Source: Roseburia_D yibonii
Lineage (GTDB): Bacteria > Bacillota > Clostridia > Lachnospirales > Lachnospiraceae
DNA: 64,000 nucleotides
NCBI RefSeq assembly: GCF_014297335.1
Contig: NZ_JACOQH010000004.1
Location: forward strand, 124,001 to 188,000
Reading direction: 5' to 3'
The position numbers and the translations under genes are program-made. This document shows positions 35,650 through 43,931 of the stretch, piece by piece (the stretch's first letter is position 1; every line of letters begins with the position of its first letter). A model generated the notes under the pieces. That model had not been told where the DNA came from, made no database searches, and worked only from the letters and a program-made list of their open reading frames with translations.

Positions 35650-36056
35650 ATTGCGCTTCCTCCCGTTTTAGTGTATGGTTTCGGGGCGATTTTCGGTAAA
35701 ATTACAGCCATAGAGCCGCTTAAAATCTCCCGAAGTATCAGCGATAGGGTAGACTGTCCCCCTATCAGATTGTTGTGTTTCGGTATCATTTCGGTGTCAG
35801 TCCGCCAGTTCTCCCCGGTGTCGTTCCTCCCCTGAATCTCACAGCGGCGTATCGCTCCCTTTGGTACGCTCGTTTTGGTCAGGGTTCCTCCATATCCCTG
35901 CCAAAATTCATGGCGCTACATCGCCGGGGAAGCATATCCCACACAGGCTGGTCATTCGATTGGAATAATCCATCGATGAACTACCTGTATCATAGAACAT
36001 TTTTGTGCCCTGTGCCGTATGTCCACAAAGTAGGAATTAAGGGTAAAAATCAGAAA
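35650..36056. other. Intergenic region between divergent element A genes
   Basis: About 400 nt between the leftward replication/mobilization genes and the rightward XRE gene. An open frame of 101 codons on the plus strand has no recognisable domain and no Shine-Dalgarno, and is probably spurious. No repeats of note seen. Confidence 0.4.
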
Positions 36057-36086
36057 TTTCCACGATTACGGAAAGTGTGATATAAT
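36057..36086 (+). promoter_or_regulatory. Predicted promoter of the element A XRE regulator
   Basis: TTTCCA, 18-nt spacer, TATAAT, 47 nt before the ATG at 36133. Confidence 0.5.
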
Positions 36087-36132
36087 CCAGATAAGCGGCA
36101 GCAATGAAACCGTTGGAAAGGAGCGTGTGCCC

Positions 36133-36939
36133 ATGAAAGGAGCAACAAGCATACAGGAACGCCTTTGGGAACTCCGCAAGGACAAAGGCTTAAATCTGGA
36201 AGAACTATCAAAACTAACGGGTATTTCTAAATCAGCCCTTGGCAGTTATGAAAAAGAAGATTTTAAGGAAATCAATCATGGCAACCTTATCACGCTGGCA
36301 GACTTCTATGGGGTTTCCGTCGATTATCTGCTGTGCCGGACAGAGAACAGGGAGCAGATCAACACGCCACTGACGGAGCTGCATTTGAACGATGAAATGG
36401 TTGCACTTCTGAAAAGCGGTCGGATCAACAACCGTCTGCTCTGCGAACTTGCCACCCATAAGGACTTTATCAAGTTTCTTGCGGACATTGAGATTTATGT
36501 GGATGGGATTGCCACCATGCAGATTCAAAACCTCAACACCCTTGTCGATACTGTCCGACATGAAATCATAGAACGGTATCGCCCTGGCGAAGATGACCCA
36601 CATTTGAAAGTGCTGCAAGCCGCCCATATCAGTGATGATGAATATTTCAGCCACATGGTTCTGGATGACCTAAACCTGATTATCCGGGATATTCGGGAAA
36701 CCCATAAAAAGGATAGTGAGAGTGCGCCCCAGACCACTGTTGCCAATGAACTGAAAGAAAATCTGGAAGCGGTCGAAAATTTCAAGGGCAGCCGTTTGGA
36801 AAAACTGGCAGTGCTTTACTGCAAGCAGCTCGGTATCAACTATAAAAATCTGTCAGATGAAGAATTTCGCTGGCTTATTCGGATTCTCCAAAAATCAAAG
36901 AAAACGGGAACGCCTATCAACCAGAGGAAAAAACGGTAA
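36133..36939 (+). CDS. XRE-family helix-turn-helix regulator of element A
   Basis: A 268-residue regulator. N-terminal HTH_3 (LWELRKDKGLNLEELSKLTG, then KSALGSYEKE) and a long C-terminal part of unknown fold. The ATG at 36133 has AAAGGAG about 9 nt upstream; a GTG two codons earlier is possible. It is divergently oriented from the replication/mobilization genes and is probably the element switch. Confidence 0.88.
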   Translation: MKGATSIQERLWELRKDKGLNLEELSKLTGISKSALGSYEKEDFKEINHGNLITLADFYGVSVDYLLCRTENREQINTPLTELHLNDEMVALLKSGRINNRLLCELATHKDFIKFLADIEIYVDGIATMQIQNLNTLVDTVRHEIIERYRPGEDDPHLKVLQAAHISDDEYFSHMVLDDLNLIIRDIRETHKKDSESAPQTTVANELKENLEAVENFKGSRLEKLAVLYCKQLGINYKNLSDEEFRWLIRILQKSKKTGTPINQRKKR

Positions 36940-37000
36940 AGGAAAACCGCTGTTGCATGGTTTGTTGGATTCCATGTAGCAGCGGTTTGTGCTGTGGTTA

Positions 37001-37963
37001 TTACTTCATTCGTTTTCTTAATATTCGGCGATAATTTGTTTCTCCCTTTGGTGCGTCCTGTATAATTTCCAACACACCATCTTCAAGCATTTTATCAATG
37101 CGATTGGAAATCCATACATCACTAATTCCAAGTTGATATTTTCCTAAAACATTACCTATGACAATAGCCATTTTGAATTGCTCTGGCTGTTCCGCAATTT
37201 CACGAAGAATGAAACTATCATATATATCTTCTGAAACGCTTTGCAATTTACCATTTAACATTGCACGCAAAGGTGCATTTTCATTTTGAAGTTGATTCCA
37301 TTTCATAGCACAAGCTGAAAGAAATACAGGATTAGCTTTCTCTTGTAGAGTTATATAGTTTCCCCATTCGCCAGGAGAGACCTCGCCCCATGCTATTTTG
37401 GATGTCATAGTATTTTCTTTTCCATATTCCCATGTAGGTAACTTAACCAAATAAATTGTTGTCTGGCAGTTTAAGGGTTGAAGTTGTTTCATAAGCCAAT
37501 ACATACCACAAAGCTCATCTGGATTATAGCTATACCAAATGCGAATTTCTTCCCCAGCTACATATCGTTCAATCACTGAGGTCAATGTAGTTTTAATTTT
37601 CTGTATTTTTTCTTCAACCTGATAATCTAAATCCTCTACAAAGCAGACAGACAGCATTTTCTTGAAAACATTTTTCCGCTGTTCGCCAATTCCATTATCA
37701 GAAATATCTCCCACACTAAGAGCCATATCAAAACAATAAACATCACAGCTCTTGCCTCCCAATGGAATAGCATTCTCCCAAGCAATGCGTTCTTGTTCCT
37801 GTGCTTGAAGCTGTGCTTTTTTCATTTCATCTGAAGATGGAACACTCCCGTCTTCATGCCTCATAAATATTGAAACAGCACTTCCTCTATACTTTCCCTT
37901 GCCGTAAGTTTGGGCAATTTTCAAACTTCCACAGGCACTTTCACCAAATACAATTTCAATCAT
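37001..37963 (-). CDS. DUF1835/DUF3658 domain protein (cargo)
   Basis: A 320-residue protein with the DUF1835 pattern MIEIVFGESACGSLK, then a Tyr-rich WYSYNPDELCGMYWL, and a C-terminal DUF3658-like winged-helix stretch. These proteins occur in Firmicutes with no known function. Carried as cargo at the right side of element A. Confidence 0.75.
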   Translation of the reverse strand: MIEIVFGESACGSLKIAQTYGKGKYRGSAVSIFMRHEDGSVPSSDEMKKAQLQAQEQERIAWENAIPLGGKSCDVYCFDMALSVGDISDNGIGEQRKNVFKKMLSVCFVEDLDYQVEEKIQKIKTTLTSVIERYVAGEEIRIWYSYNPDELCGMYWLMKQLQPLNCQTTIYLVKLPTWEYGKENTMTSKIAWGEVSPGEWGNYITLQEKANPVFLSACAMKWNQLQNENAPLRAMLNGKLQSVSEDIYDSFILREIAEQPEQFKMAIVIGNVLGKYQLGISDVWISNRIDKMLEDGVLEIIQDAPKGETNYRRILRKRMK

Positions 37964-37992
37964 CTTATATACCTCCGATTTAATTGCTCCCG

Positions 37993-38370
37993 TTATGAAT
38001 AAATCATCTCATGCAAAACAATTTCTTCTGCCCGGTTATGAATGTTATTGCAACGCTGCACCCATTCCATTTGGTGGGTACGCTTCAATTCCTCGGTTAC
38101 GCCCTCGGCAGTTTTCATCTGCTCCATGATGGTGTCTAACCGTTCCTGTGCCTGTTCGTTCAGGTCTGCAAGATATGTCCACAATTCCCCGGTCAGTATC
38201 AATGTATTCAATCTGGCTGGGTGGACTTCCCTTAAATATTCCCGGTGCATCCGTCCGTACTTTCCGATAGGGCGGTGTTCCTCCGGCAGTTTCAAGTCCG
38301 GGATGTAATAATCTCCAACAAGGATATAATCAATTCCGTTTTCCGTTATTCTTGGTTTCAATTCGCTCAT
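37993..38370 (-). CDS. tnpV: TnpV-like transposon protein, copy 1 (element A right end)
   Basis: A 125-residue protein with ILVGDYYIPDLKLPEEHRPI and GRMHREYLREVHP. TnpV is a transposon-encoded accessory of Clostridial elements, function uncertain. About 90% identical to the copy at 42734, and the 155 nt downstream to the att core are also nearly identical, which defines the right end. Confidence 0.88.
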   Translation of the reverse strand: MSELKPRITENGIDYILVGDYYIPDLKLPEEHRPIGKYGRMHREYLREVHPARLNTLILTGELWTYLADLNEQAQERLDTIMEQMKTAEGVTEELKRTHQMEWVQRCNNIHNRAEEIVLHEMIYS

Positions 38371-38425
38371 GTTTTAATCTCCTCATTCTGGCTCATTTTT
38401 TTGCAAGTCTGGCTCTCCAGAAATA

Positions 38426-38445
38426 TTGGTAAATCTTTGGTAAAT
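38426..38445. repeat. Arm-type direct repeats, right end of element A
   Basis: TTGGTAAA at 38426 and 38437, 11-bp period, the same word as at the left end of A. Expected to be bound by the element A integrase. Confidence 0.65.
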
Positions 38446-38507
38446 TTGAGATTGAAGCACAAAAAACGCTTAAAAACGGGACTTATGAGACGATATGAGA
38501 CTTTTCA

Positions 38508-38555
38508 TCATGCCCGGGAAATCCTGCCGTGGCAGATGAATAGTATTTTTATCAT
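38508..38555 (-). pseudogene. Displaced 5' end of an LMW-PTP gene at the A/B junction
   Basis: A 15-codon frame MIKILFICHGRISRA then stop, preceded by AAGGAG. The first ten residues match the LMW-PTP N-terminus. It is the left end of element B read into the right end of element A, a footprint of insertion into the same gene. Confidence 0.8.
38525..38540. other. att core, junction of elements A and B
   Basis: Exact copy of the 16-bp core. Element A ends and element B begins here. Confidence 0.85.
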
Positions 38556-38673
38556 TATTTTATTTCTCCTTGTTTTGCCCCGGAATGCCCTGTTTTGCAA
38601 GGGTTTCCGGGATTATTGTGATATGCTCTGAAATTACAGATTGTGGCAAACCAGAGCAGAATTAGGCATGTTG

Positions 38674-38726
38674 TTACTACCTGTTAGTAGTAAAATTAGT
38701 AGTAACAGGTAAATTCTTACTACTAA
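38674..38726. repeat. Arm-type repeats, left end of element B
   Basis: TTAGTAGTAA at 38684 and 38696 (12-bp period), an inverted TTACTACTAA at 38717, and another inverted half TTACTAC at 38674. The same 2+1 layout as in A, but a different word. No integrase gene follows, unlike A and C. Confidence 0.7.
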
Positions 38727-38729
38727 GGA

Positions 38730-38975
38730 TTATTTTTCAAAAACAATTTGTTCATATTTGCTTGCAAGAATATTTTCTATTGCATCAACTCCCATATTAG
38801 GATAATCCTCTAATGCCTTTATTAAATCACTATCTTCCAACGGAATTACAAGACCTCGTTCATCCGCAAAAGTATCAGCACATCTTTTAATGAAATTTTC
38901 TTCTAAAAGTTTTTCTACTAACCCATTTTCGAACACTATTCTACCGCACCCAGATAGTTGCTGCGCTATTTTCAT
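38730..38975 (-). CDS. Small protein of unknown function
   Basis: An 81-residue acidic protein directly behind the B left-end repeats, where int would be expected. I recognise no family. Its ATG overlaps the end of the TrmH-like fragment, and it may be the end of a decayed gene rather than a functional protein. Confidence 0.5.
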   Translation of the reverse strand: MKIAQQLSGCGRIVFENGLVEKLLEENFIKRCADTFADERGLVIPLEDSDLIKALEDYPNMGVDAIENILASKYEQIVFEK

Positions 38976-39129
38976 GATTTATCTAACGCCCTCCCGATCA
39001 CCTTGGGACTTTCCGCTATAAAAATTCCTTTCTCCGGGTGATTTTTATTCAAAAGCTGTCTTCTGTGAGCCTTGCGAAAACCTCTAACTCCGATGCCTGG
39101 AAATCTTTTATTTCTATTATATTTAACAT
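38972..39129 (-). pseudogene. N-terminal remnant of a TrmH-family RNA methyltransferase
   Basis: The two frames read MLNIIEIKDFQASELEVFAR-LTED and LLNKNHPEKGIFIAESPKVIGRAL, joined by one missing base near 39052. GIFIAESPKVI is the typical substrate-binding N-terminus of TrmH-family methyltransferases. The SAM-binding SPOUT part is gone. Its ATG overlaps the stop of the alcohol dehydrogenase gene by 7 nt. Confidence 0.6.
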
Positions 39130-40157
39130 TCTACCGCTACCTTGATCACGCCGTTCCTCTTATTTTCAAAAAGTTCATAGGCTTCTTCGATTCTGCTAAG
39201 TGGGTAGGTGTGTGTGATCAGTGGTTCCGTGTTGATCTTACCTTCCGCGATCAGTCTCAGCGTTTCTTCACAATCACAACCGTCTACTCCTCCTGTTTTA
39301 AAAGTCAGATTCTTTCCATACATATCCGGCAGAGGTAACGTCTGGGCTTTATCGTAAAGTGCCACCACCGTCACGATTGCATTTGGCCTTGCGCATTCCC
39401 ATGCAAGACGGAAAGTAGATTCTGCTCCTGCAACTTCAAGAACAACATCCGCTCCACCATGCTCAGTGTTTGCCTGAACAAAATCAAAACATTCTTCCGG
39501 CGAAACTGTAAGAACTTCCGGATAATGTTCCCTGATAAAGTGCATACGCTTTTCGTCTTTTTCACACATGATGATTCGCTTCGGATTTTTCAGCATAACA
39601 GACAGTAAGGTACAGATACCTGTAGGACCGGCTCCAATGATCAGCACCGTGTCATCCTCAGTGATCTCGGAAATACGTGCTGCCCAGTAACCGGTGGCAA
39701 GTACATCTCCTACAAATAACGCCTGTCTGTCCGTAACTTTATCCGGAATCTTATTCAGCCCCTGATCTGCAAATGGTACACGGACATATTCTGCCTGACC
39801 GCCATCGATACGGCATCCAAGAGCCCAGCCGCCATTTTCATCGGTACAGTTATTCACATAACCTTTCTTGCAGAAAAAACATTCTCCACAAAAAGTTTCT
39901 ACATTTACCGTCACCCGATCTCCTGGTTTCACATTCTTCACAGCAGTTCCGACTTCTTCCACAATTCCAACCATCTCATGACCGACTGTAATCCCCGTCA
40001 CTGCCCGTGGAACGCTTCCATGCTTAATGTGCAGGTCACTGGAACAAATGCTGGCAAGTGTCACCTTTACAATGGCATCTCTTTCATGCATCAGCACAGG
40101 CTTTGGCTTTTCCATTAATTCAAATTTTCCTTTTGAAACATAAGTATAAGTCTGCAT
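39123..40157 (-). CDS. Zinc-dependent alcohol dehydrogenase (MDR family)
   Basis: A 344-residue dehydrogenase. Catalytic zinc ligands in CSSDLH and GHEMVG; structural zinc cysteines CGECFFCKKGYVNNC; Rossmann GAGPTGICTLL at about residue 170. Similar to sorbitol/butanediol-type enzymes; substrate undetermined. Start at 40157 has GGGGGA close upstream. Cargo of element B. Confidence 0.88.
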   Translation of the reverse strand: MQTYTYVSKGKFELMEKPKPVLMHERDAIVKVTLASICSSDLHIKHGSVPRAVTGITVGHEMVGIVEEVGTAVKNVKPGDRVTVNVETFCGECFFCKKGYVNNCTDENGGWALGCRIDGGQAEYVRVPFADQGLNKIPDKVTDRQALFVGDVLATGYWAARISEITEDDTVLIIGAGPTGICTLLSVMLKNPKRIIMCEKDEKRMHFIREHYPEVLTVSPEECFDFVQANTEHGGADVVLEVAGAESTFRLAWECARPNAIVTVVALYDKAQTLPLPDMYGKNLTFKTGGVDGCDCEETLRLIAEGKINTEPLITHTYPLSRIEEAYELFENKRNGVIKVAVEC

Positions 40158-40215
40158 TCTTTCCCCCATCACTTTCTATAATAATTTATCCAGAATTTCC
40201 GCTGCTGATCTATTA

Positions 40216-40956
40216 TCAAATACGCCATTGCCAAATAACAAACAAGATAAGAAGGTGCACCGGATAAAACGCATAACAGAAATACTTGAACCACTTGTTA
40301 TGGTACCCCTGCTCTCCATGATATAACCAGATTGGAATCAGTGCCAACAGTGCAAAGCTCTGCTGTGCAATCTCAAAATGATGTCCCAGAATCGTTACCG
40401 GATAATACAGATTCCCCAGCATAACTACATTCAAATAATACAGTCCGACAAGCTGTGCCGCAAAAGAAATCCAGGTTTTCTTGCGAAAAAAATAAAAAAG
40501 TAATACCGTCAGTATTCCTGCAGCATTGTAATCTACCATGGTTATGGTTCCAAGCAGAAAATCCATCAAAAGCACGAGGCAAACCACAAAAAACGATATC
40601 CATTTCTTTTGTTTCTTCTTTGCCTTTTCAATGATCTGTATCGATAACACCCCTAATAAAAAGGTCCATAGTACATTTTGATGAAACGGGTAAAATACAG
40701 AACTTCCCATAATCAGGTTAAATGGTATTTCTGAAATTATGGCAAATAGAAAAAGACGCAGCATGTATTTTTTCACATTCGAAGTATAATAGCATCCTTC
40801 TGCGATCATAAATGCGAAAATCGGAAAAGCAAGTCTTCCTACGCATGTCATCCATTCCTGTGCTGGAAATAGTGTCGCCCACAAATGATCACATAACATA
40901 AACAGCATTGCCAGAATATGTAGTGTAAACGAATCAATTCCTCTTTTTTTCTCCAT
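40216..40956 (-). CDS. TraX-family membrane protein
   Basis: A 246-residue membrane protein with about seven to eight hydrophobic segments, starting RGIDSFTLHILAMLFMLCDH, as in TraX (PF05857). TraX acetylates F-pilin in conjugation; Clostridial relatives are of unknown substrate, possibly acyltransfer. Lies 58 nt upstream of the dehydrogenase. Confidence 0.85.
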   Translation of the reverse strand: MEKKRGIDSFTLHILAMLFMLCDHLWATLFPAQEWMTCVGRLAFPIFAFMIAEGCYYTSNVKKYMLRLFLFAIISEIPFNLIMGSSVFYPFHQNVLWTFLLGVLSIQIIEKAKKKQKKWISFFVVCLVLLMDFLLGTITMVDYNAAGILTVLLFYFFRKKTWISFAAQLVGLYYLNVVMLGNLYYPVTILGHHFEIAQQSFALLALIPIWLYHGEQGYHNKWFKYFCYAFYPVHLLILFVIWQWRI

Positions 40957-41165
40957 AGGTTTTTCTCCATCTATCCAGGCATAGATATCTGCCTTTTATT
41001 CTTTTCATTATATTATGGAGCATTATCCAACGTCAATCAACTCTTGCGTCCTAATCTATCACTAATTCAGCCAGAACTCAAATACTCAACGCATTCTACT
41101 CATAAGGGGTGTTCATTTCTTATAATTTATATTATGCTTAGATTAAACAGAAGGAAGTGAATTAT

Positions 41166-42104
41166 ATGGATTTAATCAAAATCGGAAAATATATTGCAGA
41201 AAAAAGAAAAGCTCTTGGACTGACGCAGAAGCAATTGGCAGAAAAACTGAATATGAGTGACAAATCGGTTTCTAAATGGGAACGAGGCATATGCCTGCCG
41301 GACGTGTCAATTTATATGGAATTGTGCAGCATACTTAGAATCAGCATTAATGAATTTCTTGCAGGTGAAGATATCGGTACTGAAAATGTAATTGAAAAAT
41401 CAGACAGCAATCTTATTCAGATTACAAAAGAGAGTAAAAAGAAACAAAAAAATTTAAAAACAATTCTTGCTGTAGTAACTGTTTTTGCAGTAATTGTCTC
41501 TGCGATCCTTGGCACTTTATTCTTTCACAAACTGATACATCCAAAAAATTATATTACCGCAGTTGATCAGACAAGTACTGAGATGAAAACAGCAGAATTA
41601 TTATCCGGAACAGACGGCGCATATCTTTTTCATTATTTTACAAAAGATGAATTTAAAACACTCACCATTTATGTATCTGAATATCAGTCTGGGACACTGA
41701 TCAGTAAAAGTAAAGTGGCTGATTTGGACTATGACGGAATCGATTCCCCTTCCAGAGGTGTCATTGCTGTTGTGCCGGATTTTGAATCTTTTAAGGTAAA
41801 ATTAATTGTAGCAGATGATTATGCAAAATATTCTACGGATTTTCCTATTTTAGAAAATATAGAAAACAGAGAATATTATGTCAGAAGTGCAAGCCAGATA
41901 AAAGGGGAGATTCCGATTCAGATTCATTCAGCTTCGACAATAGAAGGCAAGACTGCTATCCTTTCAGACTCTGAACAGGGATTAATGGCTCTAATCTATG
42001 GAAAAGACGGGCTGTCAGGGATTCCTATCACGGAAATGGAAAAAGGAATCGTTGGTGTGGAAAATGATTATGTATATTATCTTTCCTTCCAATTTGGGGG
42101 GTAA
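41166..42104 (+). CDS. XRE helix-turn-helix regulator anchored by one membrane helix
   Basis: A 312-residue protein. HTH_3 (GLTQKQLAEKLNMSDKSVSKW, residues 18-38) at the N-terminus, one membrane helix at about 98-118 (TILAVVTVFAVIVSAILGTL), and an extracytoplasmic domain. The layout suggests a one-component sensor-regulator with an external input. AAGGAAG lies 8 nt before the ATG at 41166. A broken paralogue sits at 58098. Confidence 0.85.
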   Translation: MDLIKIGKYIAEKRKALGLTQKQLAEKLNMSDKSVSKWERGICLPDVSIYMELCSILRISINEFLAGEDIGTENVIEKSDSNLIQITKESKKKQKNLKTILAVVTVFAVIVSAILGTLFFHKLIHPKNYITAVDQTSTEMKTAELLSGTDGAYLFHYFTKDEFKTLTIYVSEYQSGTLISKSKVADLDYDGIDSPSRGVIAVVPDFESFKVKLIVADDYAKYSTDFPILENIENREYYVRSASQIKGEIPIQIHSASTIEGKTAILSDSEQGLMALIYGKDGLSGIPITEMEKGIVGVENDYVYYLSFQFGG

Positions 42105-42686
42105 TCAAAGTTTTTGAGGGGATGTCTTTTTGAGGCGTGTTTTCCCAATAACAATGTAAAACAACGGTATCATTATAATCATTGCTGCTATGATATGTAC
42201 ATATATGAAACTTTGTGTTCCTGTAACAAGAAACAAACTTGTTATTGTATAATTCCATAACCAATGAAATCCTGTAGGCATCCAAATACTCTTTGTAGTG
42301 TAAAACATTTCATTGGCAAATATTCCATATAGAAAAGGAAAAATAAACATTACCAGAACAGAAATATTATCGGTATTAAAAATATGTGGTAGTGTAAAAA
42401 TAAGTGCAGCTATTACGCAACTCAAATACTTATTTTTACATTTTTGCAGCAACAGCCCAAAAATAATTCCTCTAAAAATAACTTCTTCAATAAAGGACAC
42501 GAAAAAGTAAAATATGAATTTCCCTTTATGATTCATCAACAGTGATAAAAAATCAGTGTCTTGAAGAATTATATTTGATTTGACTGATGAATAAACTATA
42601 AACAATACAATGATTGGCATTATAGCTCCAACTGCAAAATTCAGAAAATCTATTTTTCTAAAATATAACCCTATGCTTTTTAACAT
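42105..42686 (-). CDS. CPBP-family intramembrane metalloprotease
   Basis: A 193-residue Abi/CPBP protein with the three motifs EEVIFRG, the His of TLPHIF and FHWLWN. Such proteases process peptides or regulators and can give immunity to bacteriocins. It is convergent with the XRE sensor gene, their stop codons touching (42104/42105). Possible functional pair, not proven. Confidence 0.85.
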   Translation of the reverse strand: MLKSIGLYFRKIDFLNFAVGAIMPIIVLFIVYSSVKSNIILQDTDFLSLLMNHKGKFIFYFFVSFIEEVIFRGIIFGLLLQKCKNKYLSCVIAALIFTLPHIFNTDNISVLVMFIFPFLYGIFANEMFYTTKSIWMPTGFHWLWNYTITSLFLVTGTQSFIYVHIIAAMIIMIPLFYIVIGKTRLKKTSPQKL

Positions 42687-42733
42687 AATGCACCTTTTAA
42701 CCTCTGATTTGTCATAATCCTGACACCATACTA

Positions 42734-43111
42734 TTATGAATAAATTATCTCTTGCAAAACAATTTCTTCTGCCCGATTGTGGATATTATTGCACCGCCGC
42801 ACCCATTCCATTTGACGGGTACACTTTAATTCCTCGGTTACGCCCTCGGCAATTTTCATCTGCTCCATGATGGTGTCTAACCGTTCCTGTGCCTGTTCGT
42901 TCAGGTCAGAAAGATATGTCCATAACTCCCCAGTCAAGGTCAATGTGTTCAATCGGGCTGGATGGATTTCCCTTAAATATTCCCGGTGTAGCCGTCCATA
43001 CTTTCCAATGGGGCGATGTTCTTCCGGCAGTTTCAGGTCTGGGATGTAGTAATCTCCAACAAGGATATAATCAATTCCGTTTTCCGTTATTCTTGGTTTC
43101 AATTCGCTCAT
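42734..43111 (-). CDS. tnpV: TnpV-like protein, copy 2 (element B right end)
   Basis: 125 residues, nearly identical to copy 1 at 37993, and the following 155 nt up to the att core match as well. Element B therefore has the same right end as element A. Confidence 0.88.
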   Translation of the reverse strand: MSELKPRITENGIDYILVGDYYIPDLKLPEEHRPIGKYGRLHREYLREIHPARLNTLTLTGELWTYLSDLNEQAQERLDTIMEQMKIAEGVTEELKCTRQMEWVRRCNNIHNRAEEIVLQEIIYS

Positions 43112-43166
43112 GTTTTAATCTCCTCATTCTGGCTCATTTTTTTGCAAGTCTGGCTCTCCAGAAATA

Positions 43167-43186
43167 TTGGTAAATCTTTGGTAAAT
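43167..43186. repeat. Arm-type direct repeats, right end of element B
   Basis: TTGGTAAA at 43167 and 43178, identical to the right end of A rather than matching B's own left end word. Confidence 0.65.
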
Positions 43187-43248
43187 TTGAGATTGAAGCA
43201 CAAAAAACGCTTAAAAACGGGACTTATGAGACGATTTGAGACTTTTCA

Positions 43249-43296
43249 TCATGCCCGGTAAATCCTGCCGTGGCAGATGAATAATATTTTAATCAT
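43249..43296 (-). pseudogene. Displaced 5' end of an LMW-PTP gene at the B/C junction
   Basis: MIKILFICHGRIYRA then stop, with AAGGAG upstream. Second footprint of insertion at the same gene. Confidence 0.8.
43266..43281. other. att core, junction of elements B and C
   Basis: Third exact copy of the 16-bp core. No further copy was seen to the right, so the outer right end of element C appears lost. Confidence 0.85.
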
Positions 43297-43427
43297 GCCT
43301 TAAAAACTCCTTGGAAATGCTGATTTTCCTTGATTTCACGCCACTTTATACGATTTTCTGTGATAGAGTATTTTCTTTGTTTTCGTCGCATATCGTGGCA
43401 TAAATTCGTATATTTTGTCATCCAAAT

Positions 43428-43473
43428 TTAGTAAAAATCTTAGTAAAACAGCTCGATTTTCTCATTTTACTAA
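43428..43473. repeat. Arm-type repeats, left end of element C
   Basis: TTAGTAAAA at 43428 and 43440 (12-bp period) and inverted TTTTACTAA at 43465. Same layout as A and B with a third variant of the word. Lies in the 412-nt gap between tnpV copy 2 and the integrase fragment. Confidence 0.7.
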
Positions 43474-43523
43474 AGACTTTTTCCACTTAGGTTTTCTTTT
43501 AGTTGTATCATTATTTTAAAATT

Positions 43524-43931
43524 TTAAGCCATTTTAGCATATTTGCCAAGTTCTTCCTTGGCATCCTCTGCTCCCAGATGCGTATATGTATTCAATGTAA
43601 CTCCTATATCAGAATACCCCATTAAATATTGAAGTGTCTTGGGATTCATTCCGCTTTTTGCCATGTTGCTGCAATAGGTATGTCTGCAAACATGAGGTGT
43701 GATCTTTGGTAATTGTTCCTTATAGATTCGATTATGTTTTGCCAATGCCCACTCAAAATGTTTTTCCCAATGTAAGGCAACTTCCGGCATATCTTTCTTA
43801 TCCAAGAACAAAAATCCCTTATATTCATCAATCACAGGTTCTTTCTTGGGCTTTTTACGATTTTCAACAATACGCTTAAAACATTCATACACTTCCTCAG
43901 TCATAGGAATGATTCTAGTTCCACTTTCCGG
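43524..43931 (-). pseudogene. C-terminal fragment of a Tn916-type integrase (element C)
   Basis: Only about the last 135 residues remain, with the HxxR in TPHVCRHTYCSNMAKSG and Tyr in LNTYTHL, but without the first catalytic Arg and the whole N-terminal part. Frame continues upstream of the first ATG (ESGTRIIPM). It joins directly to the primase fragment at about 43915-43931, so the loss is by deletion. It cannot be active. Confidence 0.9.

Noticed and set aside
35775..36080. 101-codon open frame on the plus strand of element A
   Set aside because: No Shine-Dalgarno, no recognisable domain, and it lies in a divergent promoter region; likely chance.
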